Below, piece by piece: positions 40,461 through 53,880 of a stretch of DNA of 64,000 nucleotides. The position numbers and the translations under genes were made by a program. The DNA comes from Dicaeum eximium (lineage: Eukaryota > Chordata > Aves > Passeriformes > Dicaeidae): contig VWZP01009941.1 in assembly GCA_013396995.1 (NCBI GenBank), forward strand, positions 62,430-126,429, read 5' to 3'. The notes beneath the pieces are model-generated. The model saw nothing but the letters and a program-made list of their open reading frames with translations, did no database searches and was not told the DNA's origin. Numbering within the stretch: the first letter of the stretch is position 1; each line of letters opens with the position of its first letter.

Positions 40461-40915
40461 GAAGGAGCACAGAACACACAAACATCATGCTGGAAAGGAC
40501 ATAAAAAGTCATGTGGTCCTTCCTCTTACCCAAGGCAGGATCACCTGCCATTTCTGACAGATCTTTCTCTGACTTACTTCCGAAGATCTCCCAGGATATC
40601 TATTTGGAAAACTCTCCTGTCAATGCATTATTTATGCTTATAATTTCCAGACTTTTTCCTGTATTACATATAAATTTTCTGATTGAAGTGAAATCTATTA
40701 TTTCTTAATATTTCAATTACAGCAGACCCTGTTTAACACGTCTCTCTGTACTCTCCTCCAGCTCTCTCTTCTGGAGACTAAGAATTATTCAGGTTAGTCT
40801 TTTCCGTTTTCTACACCTCTGATTATTTTCATTGCTCTCATCTGGACTGTCTCCACTTGGCCTAACTCCTTCTTGAAGTTCAGTGCCCAGATCTCATAGT
40901 ATTCTGAAAAGAATG
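40461..40915 (-). mobile_element. Old CR1-type LINE fragment, antisense
   Basis: Read on the plus strand this gives reverse-complement CR1 landmarks in order: 'gctggaaaggacat..aagtcatgtggtcc', 'aggcaggatcacctg', 'ctccagctctctcttctggaga', 'ttcattgctctcatctggactgtctcca', 'ccttcttgaagttcagtgcccag'. The middle is strongly diverged, which points to an old copy. No open frame remains. Confidence 0.65.
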
Positions 40916-42451
40916 GGAAAAAAAAAAGGCTCCAAGATAATTTTTTTACAAGTGTCATGAAGAAACGATCTCCGAGTTGCTTAAAATTGTTTTTATTTAG
41001 AGGATGCTCCAGCTGTAGTCCAGTGGGAAGCAATCTGCAGGGTTAGCCACTCATAGATTTTGGTCTGTGGGGCCCTCTGCAGAATCTGACAGACCCTGCA
41101 GGAGTCAGGTAGGCTGGATAATGGTCCCTAACAGAGCCAGTGAAATTTGTTGGCTGATGTATATACCAGCACTGACGCCAGGATTTACTCAGGACTGGAT
41201 TTACTCATTGCTTGATTGTGTCAGCTAGACAATAATCACAGTAAGAGCAGCGCAAATGCCTGTGATAGGCACACTGAAGAGGCAGAGCAGACAGAAGTCA
41301 AGCATATTCCTTGTTTCTGAGCACTCCCAGGGACAGAATTTTGTACAGGGGAGCCCTTTTCCCCAGGGCAACTGGTTCTGCTTAAAACCATGTGAAATTC
41401 AGGGATAAAATAACTGGTCTGTCAAGAAATTTAGCTAGTGGAAGCAGAGGCAAGCAGGTACCAAAGGACCTTTGTACTTTCTAAGGTCATCTGTAGAGTC
41501 AGGCTTTTCTCACAAAATTGTTTGTACATCCATGTCTCATTTGGGCGGAAAAGGGAAACATTCCAGTCTGAAGGAACAAAGGCTTTATTTGATTTGCTGG
41601 TTGCTGTCTTGAAAGGCTCTTGTCAGCCTGACTTTTGCCTAGGGGGAGAGAATTGCCATGGTGTGAGGCTTCCAGGCAGATGGCTGGAAGCAAGCACCAG
41701 GCTCAGCGCCTCCCCGCCAGCCCAGCTGTAGCTCCCAGATTGGAAGGATCTCACGCTCTTTGCCTCTAGGTAGAAAACGTGAATGATAAGAGCCTGACAG
41801 AAATGTCAGCTTCCAGCTGCGTGACAATTCCTCTCCAACACAAATTTAAAATAAGAGTCAGGTAAAATTGAAAATTCTCAAAGAATTATTATCTGATAGA
41901 CAGTTATTAAAACAGCATTTTACACAGGAAAAAAATGACATCTTTTCCTCTCTGACAGGAAACTGCCAACCATTTCCACTCACTGGTGCCTCAAAACCTT
42001 TCTGTTCTTTTCCAGATGCTCTTTTCTCATCCGTGAGCAGTTGCCTCTGATTTCCTCTTGCAACCCCTCTCACATCCTCTCCTATGGGCCTCACCCTGCT
42101 CACTTCACCTGCCCATTTTCTTTCCTACCCTTTTCCCTCTAGTCTGTGCCCCTCTGCTTTTCCAACAAGAATAAAAAAGGGAGAAAGCAGCAGAACCCAC
42201 CAATCAGAGATATCTTGCTACTAGTGCTTGGAAATTATAGTGCTGACTACTCAGCGATGCCAGCTTTCATTTTTCTTTCTTAATTCTTTCACTCTATTCA
42301 GAGTTAAAATTTGTTAGGTCACTTCTACTCCTGTAATTATGTAGTATATTGCATTATGACATTTCAGCTTTAGCAGGAATCTCTAAATCTACATGTAGCT
42401 GAACTAAGGGAAAGTGGGGAGGGAAGGCAAGGAGAAGGAACTGTAAGAAAG

Positions 42452-42498
42452 CTACACCCTCCTGGATACTCACATTTACACCCTCCTGGCTACTCCAT
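42452..42498 (+). repeat. Short tandem duplication
   Basis: 'tacaccctcctgg-tactc' occurs twice within about 45 bases with one difference (ggatactc, ggctactc). Confidence 0.8.
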
Positions 42499-45400
42499 CT
42501 TGCTTGGCTGTAATTTATTGTTGAAACCAGGGCACCACAGACAACCTGTTGTCTTCTGACTTTGTGTCACTGTTTACATCCATTGACAATTACTCTCTGG
42601 CACTTAGGGAGATCCTGAACTCCAGTTCTGTCCAATCAGCTCACTGGGAACTCAGCTAACATCCCAAAATACTGCAGGATTCATCACCTGTGCTCATGCA
42701 TCTGCCATCTGTATTTTACAATGCTTTCCAGGGCTATAGGTTCTGGGGTGGAACCCTTCTTTGGTGGGGTGAGAAATAAAACCCCAGCCAACCTTTAGCT
42801 GCAGGCAGAGCAAGGTGCCATACTTTTCCTTCAGATTCCCTCTAAATTTAACCCAGCTTCTCTGGGCCCCCTGCTGACATCTTCAGTAGGAATTTTTAAT
42901 GTGTGCACTGCAGGCCTCACCTTCTGCATTTCTACATCTGCATGTGTATTTATGTGAGGTCAAGTACTGTGACATTCAGCTGGGGATGCAAGCACTGAAC
43001 ACAAATAGCCTGTCGGCTGGCTCTTGCTCGGGGGTCAGAGGAGTGAGCAAAGCCAGCACACAGGCATCATTTCCTTCCCCTATCCATCCAGTTTCCCACA
43101 AAGAATCAAATGCAGAAGTCGCTGCTTTCTGCCAGCTAGCAATACCCTGTTCTGACTAATTGCAAAAGCCATTAATAAAAGAGGGGAGGGGGGGAAGCAA
43201 GACACAAAAGGGAATAAATACTGTACATAGCCGGAAGGCCTTTCCCTCCTACACATATGATTCACTGTTGTTCCTTGCCTCACATGGGAAAATGTTGTCC
43301 TGCTGAATACGTACCTTAAAGGCAACTTTGCCTCAGAGACATCACATATGCATATTGATAACATGCACTTTGTAGTGCCTAGAGATGTTTTTAACGAGGC
43401 TTGCTGAAATGTACCAACAATTTTCTGTCTTCTCCTTCTGTGTGCCACAGATGATTTTTAAATGTGTTTCCTGGTGGTCTCTGTTCCCTGTGAGAAAGCA
43501 AAAGGATAGCACAAACAATAATTCAGGGTGGCAGGAGAGGGGAGAAATGGCTTTCCATACTCCCTAGCTGTGTAGGCTTGCATGAGCCTGGGGACCCCAT
43601 TTCCCTTGAAACCTCCCTATAAGCTCTTAGGGTTTTTCACACAAGACTAGAGAGACACATGGAGCACCACTTAACCAGCCTTTAGGGAGTAGGCCAGGTG
43701 AGAGGCCACCCTGACAGCAGCAGAGTGGGCAGAACCACTCGTGCAGGTCACCCATGAGGCTCACACACCAGAAAACTCCACCTACCCCTGTGCTTTGAAT
43801 TGACATTACTGCATGGCTGGCAGAGGACAGTGAAGTTTTCTTGCAATCTGAAAGTGTTGGGAAGAGTCTTGTACATTGAGTCCTTCCAAGCCTTAGCTTC
43901 TAGTCTCCTCTTGTGACTCTGGTTTTATCTTTGACTATTTAATTAATGTAACTTATTTTCAACATCCATCTTACGGTGCCATGAGCAATTAAAATGGAGA
44001 TTTAGAGCCATTGGAAGTATGATTACAGAAACATGGATATCCCACACACCCTATTCAGTCCTCTGTGGGATGGCAGGTAACCTTGTAGCCAGAAGATACT
44101 TTGCTCATCCCTTTCTACCACTGGAAAATGCCTATAATTGAAACTCTGCTGCATTCATGTTCTACAAAAGTGCCTGCAGTGCCTGCTCCAGAGTTTGTGT
44201 CCGGAGAGCGAACCCACAGTGCCCACCAGCACTCCACTGTGGACATTTGCTGTCCAAAGCTACTGAGAAAGATGTAGGTCACATCTGGAAATGTGGGGGG
44301 TATGACTTTTCTTGCCCAGGACTGCATTTGAAGGAGGGCAAATTCATGGCATGAGCCACACCCCCTAATGACCAGCAGAGAGGTGGCTGCTGGACACAAC
44401 CTGCAGTGCAGCACATGCTTCACCCACCCCTTCACAGACCTAAAACAGACCATCAGCTGTACTGAACTTGGAAGCATTATGTAAAGATATATGAGCAAGA
44501 TTTAAGTAACTTTATTCAGGCATCAGGATCAGCTGTTTGCAGTGCAATAAATTCACAACAGTGCTGCTGTTGGTCTGTCTTATCACCTGATTTGGCTCAT
44601 TTAAAATTTGCTGCTGTGCCCCTCTGCTGGGGCAGCCAGGAACGAGATGGAGGAGAGGTGGAGGAACTGCACTTGGCCTCATCTCTCCCTTGTCAAGGGA
44701 GGCAGTTACACTGGGCAGTGCTAATGAGATGCTGTGAAGCCTCCATACTCTCTTTTTTATGCACAGAAAATTTGTGCCACACACTTTCTTAAAATCTTGG
44801 TCTCTTCTTGCTTTTAACTGCTGAACCAATGAAAGGGGGGGTGCTTTGAATACAACAGGAGTTGTAGTGGCTGATAGGTTATGATACAATTCCTGGCTGA
44901 TGCTGGAAATCAGGGAACTTGCCTAGAGTCATAGTTCCAGAATTTAAACATAAGAAACTGCTCTTTCCTGACATTCCCTGCCCCGGCCCACCGCCCCTTC
45001 CCCAATAAGAAAATAAATTGCTATCAATTGTGTGCATAATCAGATTTATATGTCCATCGTAGCAGGGTATTTTTCTCTTATGTGAGAAATCTTATTGAGC
45101 CAATTTAGAAATCTAGAACTTTTCAAATGCAGCAAAAAATATTCCTGAAAGACAGTGTGATTGTTTGCTTGCTTGCTTCTTTCTCTCTACTGAAATAAAT
45201 TTTTGGATTTCCATTTTTATTGACATGTCACTGCAGATGACATAGACTTCATATCCATAGACTTCATTACTAAAAGAAATGAAATCTTGAGGTAACCTCA
45301 GATAAATTATCATTGTCAGCATCATGAATGAACTCAGATTCATTATAATATGATTTTCACAGCAAAATGTCTTTGGGGGAAAGCAGATCCTTGCTTGAAA

Positions 45401-46243
45401 AGAGCATACACAAGTGGAACACACACGGAGAGGCACGCTCTGGGCTTCACTGGTTGTGAAAGCACATAGACTGCTCCTAGGAAAAATAAAAATAAATCTG
45501 CAGAATTTGGTGAAGTTTGTCAGGCATCATACCACCACACAGGTTTGATTACAGGAGACATCAACTCTCTGGGACAGGACTCTGAATAACTGTCATGTTT
45601 TGTAGAGGAAAAGATGCTCTGGCTGTTGACACAAACAGAGATCTCCCTGGGAACCTGACAGTGGTGAGAATGACTGAAGAAGTGGAGACAATGCAGTGCT
45701 TCACCTCAACCATGATGTACAAGTATCCTCACTGTGTACTCCCCACCTTGGCACATTTTCATCCCATTTGGCCCAAATTTTCTCTGCTTTCCTCTGCTTA
45801 AGTTGAGCATTACAAAGGATGGTTTTCTCCATGCTTTTCTTAAGAAGAGCTTGCTTTCAATTTTGGATAAAGGCCTTTCATAGACTTTACTTTGTCTACA
45901 CATATTCTGCAAAATGCAGTTCAGCTCTCATAGATATATTCATTTGAGTGTTATCCAGTATCAGCTCATTTATATCCCTGCAGATATATGGAGAGTTTCC
46001 CAGCCTTGAAAGCAAAAATCAAGAGACTAGAATTGGCAGCTATTGGCATTCATTTGGGTGGGAGTTTTTCCTGTTCCTTGCACAGGTCTATATTATTTTA
46101 TCCTTTTAGAATTTATTCTTTTATTTTGGGGACTGCTGGAGGGGAAGACGAGGAAGAAAAACAGAAGCCTTAAGGTAATGACTCAAGTAAGAGTGTTCAC
46201 ACCTTCATTTTCTATGTATGTTAAAACAAGAAGGGAAGAATGA

Positions 46244-46280
46244 AGGCAGGCAAATGCAGTTAAGAGGCAAATGCAGTTAA
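46244..46280 (+). repeat. Short tandem duplication
   Basis: The unit 'aggcaaatgcagttaag' is present twice in direct succession. Confidence 0.85.
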
Positions 46281-48479
46281 GGAAACCAAGAAATGCTCAA
46301 TGAGAGCCACTGGCAGCAGAGACAAGAGCAGGGTGATGAGCTCCCTGCTGAGACAGGGGCCCTTCCTGTCATTGCTGGGGTCACCAGTGGCTGTCACACA
46401 GGTCCAGTGCCAGGGAAGGAGAGGGGCTGTGCTTTGTGCATCAAGAATGGCCCCTACAGGCAGCAAGTGTAGGGGCAGGGTAAAGGGGAAGGCAACCAAG
46501 AGGAGGACTCAAGGATGGAGAAGGAATTCCATTGAGAAGGATGGGCAGGTACAGTGAAAGAGAAGAAGGAAGAGGTGTTGTAAACCAAGGTCTGTTGGTA
46601 AAGCACAGGTGAGTGTAAGCTAGCCATGAATGAATCCAAGCTGGAAATTATGAGAAGTTTTCTAGTTTTGAGACCTGTAACCTCTGGAGCAACCTTCCAA
46701 TTAGAGCAGCTACAGAAAAACTGGTTATCATAACTTTAGGAAAGTTAGGACTTTAGGAAAGGTTGAAGTGTTGGGTAGAAAGTATTGCATTCTATTGTTG
46801 TGAGAGACAGTAAAGAACTGGGCTCTATAGCCTTCAAGATCCTTGCTGGTCTGTGTTCCTAATTAAATGAAGTAGGGTTTTTTTGCTGTGTATTAAGCTG
46901 GGGGGATGTGAACAAACATCTCATAGGCACAGAAGCCTTTCTGTTCCTCCTAGAGCTTCCCTACCAGCAGTCTCCTTGACAGCACAAACCTTGCTGTAAA
47001 CAGTAAAATAAATGCAAGGCTTGAAGAACAAAAAAACACAGCCAGGGAATTATGTTAAACAGTGAAGCTTTCAACTGCTTCTGTGCAGGTTAATAAGAAG
47101 GGGCCATATTCTGACATCCTCACTCCTTGTCTACCAGAAAAAGCATTTATTCTGACATGGAAAACTATAACTTAGTGACAGAGGCTGACTTAGTTACAAA
47201 ATTCCTGTCAAATGATCAAGCAGAAAGTACAAAAAGAACATATAAGGGTCACTGAACTGTGCTCCCAAGGGCTGGGCAGAAGTGATGTAATTCTAGACAG
47301 CATCACCTTACACTTCTTATTTCTAAGGCAAGCAGGGCCAAAATAATACTCACATTTTGGATAGATTTATCATAGCTTTTTAGCACAATTCCAGTGGGGT
47401 TTGATTCAGTTGAAATCCAGAGTGAGCCTGCAGGTTGATTTCTATTTTCTAAGCACCACTTCATCTTTTTATAGAAAATGTAATCGATCTCAGTGTAAAT
47501 ATTCAGAGTTATTGGAACTGACTGATTATTATATTATTAAAATGAAGGATGGGTTTAGGAAGATTAACTGCAGCAGAATAAGCAGCAGCAGAAGCTGCCT
47601 GATTGACAGGAGAAGTGTTTAGACTATTTTTTTTTTTAAATGTTAAGGTGGATGGGTGCTCTGAAGCAAATGTAAAAGGCAAGAGCCAGAGGGAAAGTAG
47701 AAACACAAATAAACTGCAGTCAGAAATACCAGGGTGTGTGTGCATGGCTCCTGGGCACAACTCTGACCTGCACCCCAGGACAACAGGTCATCCCAGGAAT
47801 AGCCTTTGCTTGGAGCATGCAGTGTCGTTGGTGAGGAATCACACGTACCATCGTGTGGTGCCAGGTTTTATTTTGATGGAGAAGCCAGGAGCCTGGCAGG
47901 GGAATGAATTTGTTTTTCCTCACACACATGAGGTTGGGTCAGCTTTGCAACTGGAAATGGGGTCAGAGTACATTGGGGAAAAATAGAGTTTGCCCCTTGC
48001 TCTTTTTTTTTTGACAGTGCCAAGTTGCTGCAGTGAAAGTCATTAATGCTAATTGCAACTCTTTGCTTGAGCTCTTAGGGATTTCTGTATGCTTTTAAAA
48101 ATTCAGTGAACAGAGGGGCAGTAGCAAGTAAGCAAGACTAATGCAGCTGTTCTGATAAAAAAGATGAGAAAGGATGAGCTGTATGAGTCCCAGAGTATTC
48201 CAGCTATGATTTTGTGGGTTGGAAAATGCCAGGAGACTGGAAGCAACTTCAGTGAGCAGAGGAGGAGAGTCCTCCTGGGAACAGAGCTGTGAGATGCTGT
48301 ACTGGAACAGGAGGGGCTCCAAGGTGCCTGTGCTGGTGGTGGTGTTGAGAAGTAACCAGGGGAAAACACCAAAGGAGAACAAGGTACCAGAAGCAGAGGC
48401 AGAAGAAGCCATGGGAAGACAATATTCAAAACAGATCTATAATAGAATATTTACAAAATAATGACAATACATTAGTCAT

Positions 48480-49129
48480 CCTCATGTTAAGGAAGCTTCC
48501 CGTTCACGTGGCTATCTGGCAGCCTCACTCCCAAGGCCAGAGGTTTTCACTGCTGGGACTGAAACCCCTTCACAGCAGGAGGCTCCAGTGACCCAGCAGG
48601 TCCCCACCTGACTCATCACACACCCCGCTCACACAGTCAGACCAGGTTTCCTCACCAGTGCACTCCAGGTTTCCCATGCTAAAGTCTCAGATGGAACAAA
48701 GTCTCTCATTCCATAAAGCCATTTATTCACGGTGCGGTAACACAAAAACAGCCCGAGCTGGTGCCTCTGAGGAGGATCCCCAACCAAGGAACCAAGGGCT
48801 TTTATACCCTTACAGTCTCCAGAAATCTCCTTTTCCTCCTGAGTCTTTGGCTCCTGCCCCCCTCTCTATGCCTACCCCTATCCACCTTGCTAGCTCACTG
48901 ATTTTGATCTCCTTTGTTATCCAAAAGGCTGCAGTTCCTGGCTCTTGCTGTGTTTCCCAGTGTCCATTCACCTGGCTGGTGTCACCCACCATCATGGCCT
49001 GTGTTATCCCAAAGGCTGGCAGTTCATGGCCTCTCTTCTCAGGCTCCTACCTGGAGCTCTGCATTTCAATCTGTGTCTCAGTCTGCAGCTTGTGAGCCCG
49101 GCTACTTGGAGCCCATGTATTCCTCAACA
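48480..49129 (-). mobile_element. Endogenous-retrovirus LTR (minus strand; inner boundary uncertain)
   Basis: Read on the minus strand, the element starts TGTTGAGG at 49129. It has a U3-like region with an imperfect direct repeat ('gttatccaaaaggctg' at 48916 and 'gttatcccaaaggctgg' at 49003, 87 bases apart), then a TATAAAA box (48806-48800) and an AATAAA signal (48727-48722) about 75 bases further on. That is the order and spacing of U3, R and U5 in a retroviral LTR with a short R. It is more GC-rich than its flanks. No gag, pol or env remnant was recognised beside it, so it may be a solo LTR. The 3' boundary is not fixed: U5-like sequence runs at least to about 48500. The family was not identified. 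Confidence 0.6.
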
Positions 49130-52100
49130 CTCTTACTCGAAATGCAGTAGCACTGCAGAGGAACATGTGCAGAACCCGCAGTGGAGCCAGCACAGAAACA
49201 GTCTGTCAACTAATTACATGTTGTTCATTAAATTCAGTGCCTTTAACCACCAATCTGTTGGTGGTTATGTTTTCACTGTTTTCACTTCAGATATACCTTG
49301 GTGTGAAAGCCATGTCTCATCTGCAAATGATACTTTGCCTCTCTTTTGGTTTTGTTCACTAGTTCATCTTCTTTGACAGATGAGGCACTGCTTGGTGCTA
49401 GGGACAAGAAGCTTCAAGCCTGTTTTTCCAGCCATGCTACAGCATTTTCTTCTCATGTATCTTTTCTCAGGGAAAATAAAAAGAGAAGAACAAATATACC
49501 AAAGCAACCCCTGCCTCTCCCCTGTAACACCTTTGTGTGAAACAGAGAAAGCAACTGGTGTTGCCATAAGAGGGCACACTGCAGCTGTAGTTTCCACATA
49601 GTCTAGCAAACCTCTCATAGGAATGAGAAGTGGCAGTTGCTTCCCCTCTGAGACTGTACAGTATTTGTACTGAAGAAAGTGCAGGAGGCTTTCTATTAAG
49701 TTTCTCAAGTGTCTGTTTGTCTGCTGGCTTCTCCCTCCCCACCCTGCCTTTCACCCTTGCAGCCTGTCTTGGGTTGCTTTTAAGGGAAATTTTCAAAGCT
49801 TGCAGAACTGTTGTGCTTAAAGTTAGAATTCTTCACCACAGTTTTGATGAATTTGTAATTATTGTTGCTAAGTGTATTACATCCAGGGAGCACAGAACAC
49901 TGCTTTGGAGAGTGTACTGCAGTAAGTGAGCAGAAGATACAATACAAAGGCATCTCATCTTGGGGTGAAGAGGTGCAGATCACTGACTATACGAGAACCT
50001 CAAACCCTGCTGCCAGCAGCAATTTTTGCAATGAGTCCCAGTCCTTACATGGCTAAAATAATTCTTTCACTACCAGTATCAGGAAGGCAGACAAAAATCA
50101 GAAAAGTGATCAATGGGTTGAAAGGGTCGACATGTACATCAGGAACAGCAGGTGTGCTTTGGTTAAAATCATATTAAAAAAACTCCACAAGATTTGAAGG
50201 CCACAAACTTACTGGACAGAGAGAAGCTATGTAAGTTAATAGAAAGAGGGTTTGGGGAAATTGAAATAAGCAGAGGCTATGACAAATCTACTCCTTTCAG
50301 AACAAGAACAGTAAAGTCCTTTTGTAGGCAGGGTCGAAAAGTATTAATACATAAATGGTGGGAAAAAATTTTCTCTGATAGAGAGGAACCTTGGATATAC
50401 TCCACATTTTTCCCTTACTAAGTGACTTCAATAAGTGTACAGGACAGAGCTTAAGGATAAATTACCTTTGTATTCCAATGGTACTTGGCATAAGGATAAA
50501 AGGCAACACCTGGTTTAATGTGATCCTTGTTATCCTGCTGCCTCTGCACTGTTTCAGTTACCTCCATTCCCCAGGGCTGTTTGTTTTATCTCCTGTCTAG
50601 CCAATAGCCCTCTAGTTTGAGTGCCAGGCTTCTGTGACAGAGATCATACTTTGTTATACTTGCACACTTTCTAGCAGAGTGAAGCCTTGACCTCTGGGTT
50701 TTCATGCTATGGTAACGCCTAATGATGACAATCTGATCTGCAAGTAATAAAAAGTGATGAACATCTAGGTCAAAGAGCAAAATTCACAGCCTTCCTAAAT
50801 GCATTCATTTGGCTGTTAGGCCACATCTCTGCTTGCTGGAAATGCCACAGCTCCTGTATTATTGTTGTCAGCCTGGTTGTTGTCAAGAAGATGAAACTGC
50901 CTACTTTCAAGTATTATGGCACCACTTTTCTATACCATGGTCCCCTGAAGACACTTGGATAATGCTTGCTGCTTGCAAAGATTGTATGCTGTTGGCACAT
51001 GTTGCCAAGCGTGGAAATGGTCAGACAGCCTCTCAAAAATTAGTCCAAGGCTTATGGGGCGTCACTGGCATGTTGTCCCTTTACCACCTCTTGAACAAAG
51101 CTCCTAGCACAAAGCTAGGAGCTAGGAACAAGAGGATCACATGAATAGTCCTCAAATGCATCACTGCAAACTCTCTCAGCTTGGTATAAATAATTGTCAT
51201 AGACAGCTTAACCAAGGTTGCTTTACACTGAGGAACTCTCATTTGCTCTTACCCAAGTTTTGTGGGAGATAGCTAATCCAGGACAAAGTGTCAGGTAGAC
51301 TGTGCCTATGCTTGTGAGGAAACCAGTCACTGAGAACAAGCATGTTGACAATTTTTCCTCAAGATCCCACAGCCTTTGTCTGTGTCAAGGAACACAGACA
51401 GACTGTGGCAGAGGAACAGACTTGGAGAACTTTGGCTCCAGAGCCCTGACATCAAGATTAAAGATTTTTGCTTCTTCCAAGAAGATTGGCTGGTTTATGG
51501 AGCACAGTCCAATGGGTAACCTCAATTCTGGTAATGAGGACTTAAAACACATAATCTTGTAATTTGAAAAACTTATTTTTGCTATCACTGGACAGAATCC
51601 TGACTTAACCTCTCAGCACAGCAGCATTGTTTCATATATGAGTTTGACTGAGTAGGAGCAGCAGAAAAAGGAGATCCCATTTCTTAACAGAGATTAGAGC
51701 AATTTCTTGTTGCATCTGGGAGTTCGAGCTCATCTTCAAGTTGGCCTTACTAATTAGCAGCATAAACTCCTGCTTCCCTTATGAGATTGGTTTGCAACTG
51801 GAATTTGACAGAAGCTACAAAGAAATTTTCTGAGAGACTACTCAGGATGATAAATTGAAGAAAAAGCCCTAAAATACAGTACAATTCCTCATGTGAAACT
51901 AACATGAGAATATTACTTGCTGTGAAATGTCTCTTGAAGTGTCTACTTTCATGCTCTTTATTTCACCATCTATTTTTATACAAATTTTATTCTTAGCACA
52001 AACAATTTTCCCATAGTCTCTTTGAATTTATGTTAGCAGCATCACACTGCACAGAAACACGCCACTGCCACTACTGCAGCATCTCTGGCAATTTTTGTTA

Positions 52101-53694
52101 ACCATTGTCTGAGACAGCTTCCAAGCCACCTCCTACTATGCAGATCAAGACTTCTGTTCCCAACAGATCTAGCCCCATCCAGAGATTTTTTGAGCCCCCC
52201 TGCACTGCTGTGAGAGGCATCACCAACCTAATCCCCTGACAGCATTTAATCCCCGAGTCATTCCTAGTGGAGATACCTTGCATGCTTCCTCTGCTACAGA
52301 AGCATAGTATCATTAAAAATGAACGAATAATGCAAGTGTGTAACATAATTGCTACTTGTAAAGTGTTTCATCATCGGCCTGGCTGTATTCTTTAGACCCT
52401 GGATTCTCAGATCATGATGCTTATATCTCTCACAATTGTATAAGGTGATCACCTGAGATAAATAAAGAAAAAAGGCAAACAAAATGTTTTTAATTTAAAA
52501 CTTCTCTGAATTTAAAAAGAGAATGTTTTGATTCTGAATCTTACAGCAGAACTGGTAGTATTTTGGATTTCACACAACAGTTATTGTAAAGCTTTCCTAA
52601 TGTTATTCCAAATCTGATTGTCTTGTTTTCACCACACAGAGAGCACAAACCAAACCAAGACAAGTCTCACCTCCCTCCTATTTAACAGCAGCTGTGTCCC
52701 CTAAGTACCTATTAACAATCTCTTTCAACCCAAAACTTTAATTTGTGGGTCTAGGGCAGATGAACATTACAGATAACCCCCTGCTGCCTTCTCAGGCAGG
52801 AGAGCTGATACTAGTGAGCAAGTGGAGGGAGTTCTGTCATCAACTAAAAACTCACCCTCGTGACTGAGCAGACCTTTGTGATCCTGCTACCACTATTAAG
52901 GAGGGATGGGAGAGGCACAGCCACAATATAAATGTATATATAACCACGATTTTGTTTCTGGCACTGCTCTTCCTTTAGGTTCCTATGTAGGTCTATAGAA
53001 GAAAAATAGCTGACCTGCAAAAATCTCCATGCCTGGGTTATACAGATGCCTCTCAAGCATCAACCTTGCTAGAAAAATTTGGTCAGTAAAAAAAAAAAAA
53101 AGCAAAATCCCCATGATAATTTTTGTCAATGTTTTACCACCACCACAGATACTCCAAGCAGACAGAAGGATCTACACACAGAAAAAAAAAAAATTAAAAA
53201 AAGGAAAAAAGAAATGTCTGTGTTAGCTCTGTTGATATTCCGAAGGAAAGGATCTAGGAAGACCTGTAGACATGCTGGAAATAAGCTGGCTGATCTTCAG
53301 GATTTCCTGACCTGGATTGCATTCAAGAAAGTACAAAGCAGGTGAGAAAAACCCATCATGTTTCAGCAAAAGCAAGCTGTATTAAATTTACTCAGTGCAG
53401 GTGTAATGGTTTGTTACTTCCACAGAGCACTCATAGCTGCATGTTAAACCAAACCACAAGGAAAACAATGTCTGTGTAACAACCATGAGAGCAGACAAGG
53501 CTTCCTCTTTCCAGATTTTTCTGCAGCATAAACGCTTTATGTTGGCTGGAGAAATGTTAACACTCGTAAGAGAGAAAATACCAATGTTCAGAGAAGAAAA
53601 ATGGGAATCAAGGTGCTGTGTTATCTTTCCTGTTAAAGTTTAGTACTAAATCCATGGGGTAACACGGGTGCTTAAAGACTGTTTAGCCATTGGT
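49130..53694. other. Non-coding flanking DNA
   Basis: No gene is recognised. An open frame at 50809-51144 has a Cys-Lys-Asp-Cys pair but no convincing domain. Confidence 0.5.
53087..53211 (+). repeat. Two A-rich tracts
   Basis: A poly-A run near 53088-53101 and an A-rich run near 53182-53211, about 80 bases apart. Confidence 0.8.
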
Positions 53695-53880
53695 TATATA
53701 CATATATATATTATTTACATGTACACACACAGACACACACACATATATATTACATTATAGACGTATGTGTGTGTATATAATGTCATATACATATATTTAT
53801 ATATATCTGTATATAACATTATACACACACACATATGTAAATTTAAACATTGAATGGCATATATACACATATATAAATGT
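53695..53880 (+). repeat. AT/CA microsatellite
   Basis: Mixed AT, CA and GT dinucleotide runs over about 185 bases, interrupted. Confidence 0.9.

Larger units (their letters stand above)
40916..48479. other. Non-coding flanking DNA
   Basis: No gene is recognised. It includes a purine-rich, slightly GC-rich patch at about 46300-46570 and two short tandem duplications listed separately. Confidence 0.5.

Noticed and set aside
48658..49095. 145-codon plus-strand open frame
   Set aside because: It runs antisense through the LTR; the TATA and poly(A) signals on the other strand explain the sequence better.
50809..51144. Possible retroviral integrase zinc-finger relic (His-His ... Cys-x2-Cys)
   Set aside because: Spacing and flanking residues do not match integrase convincingly, and no neighbouring pol sequence is seen; nor is it on the strand of the nearby LTR.
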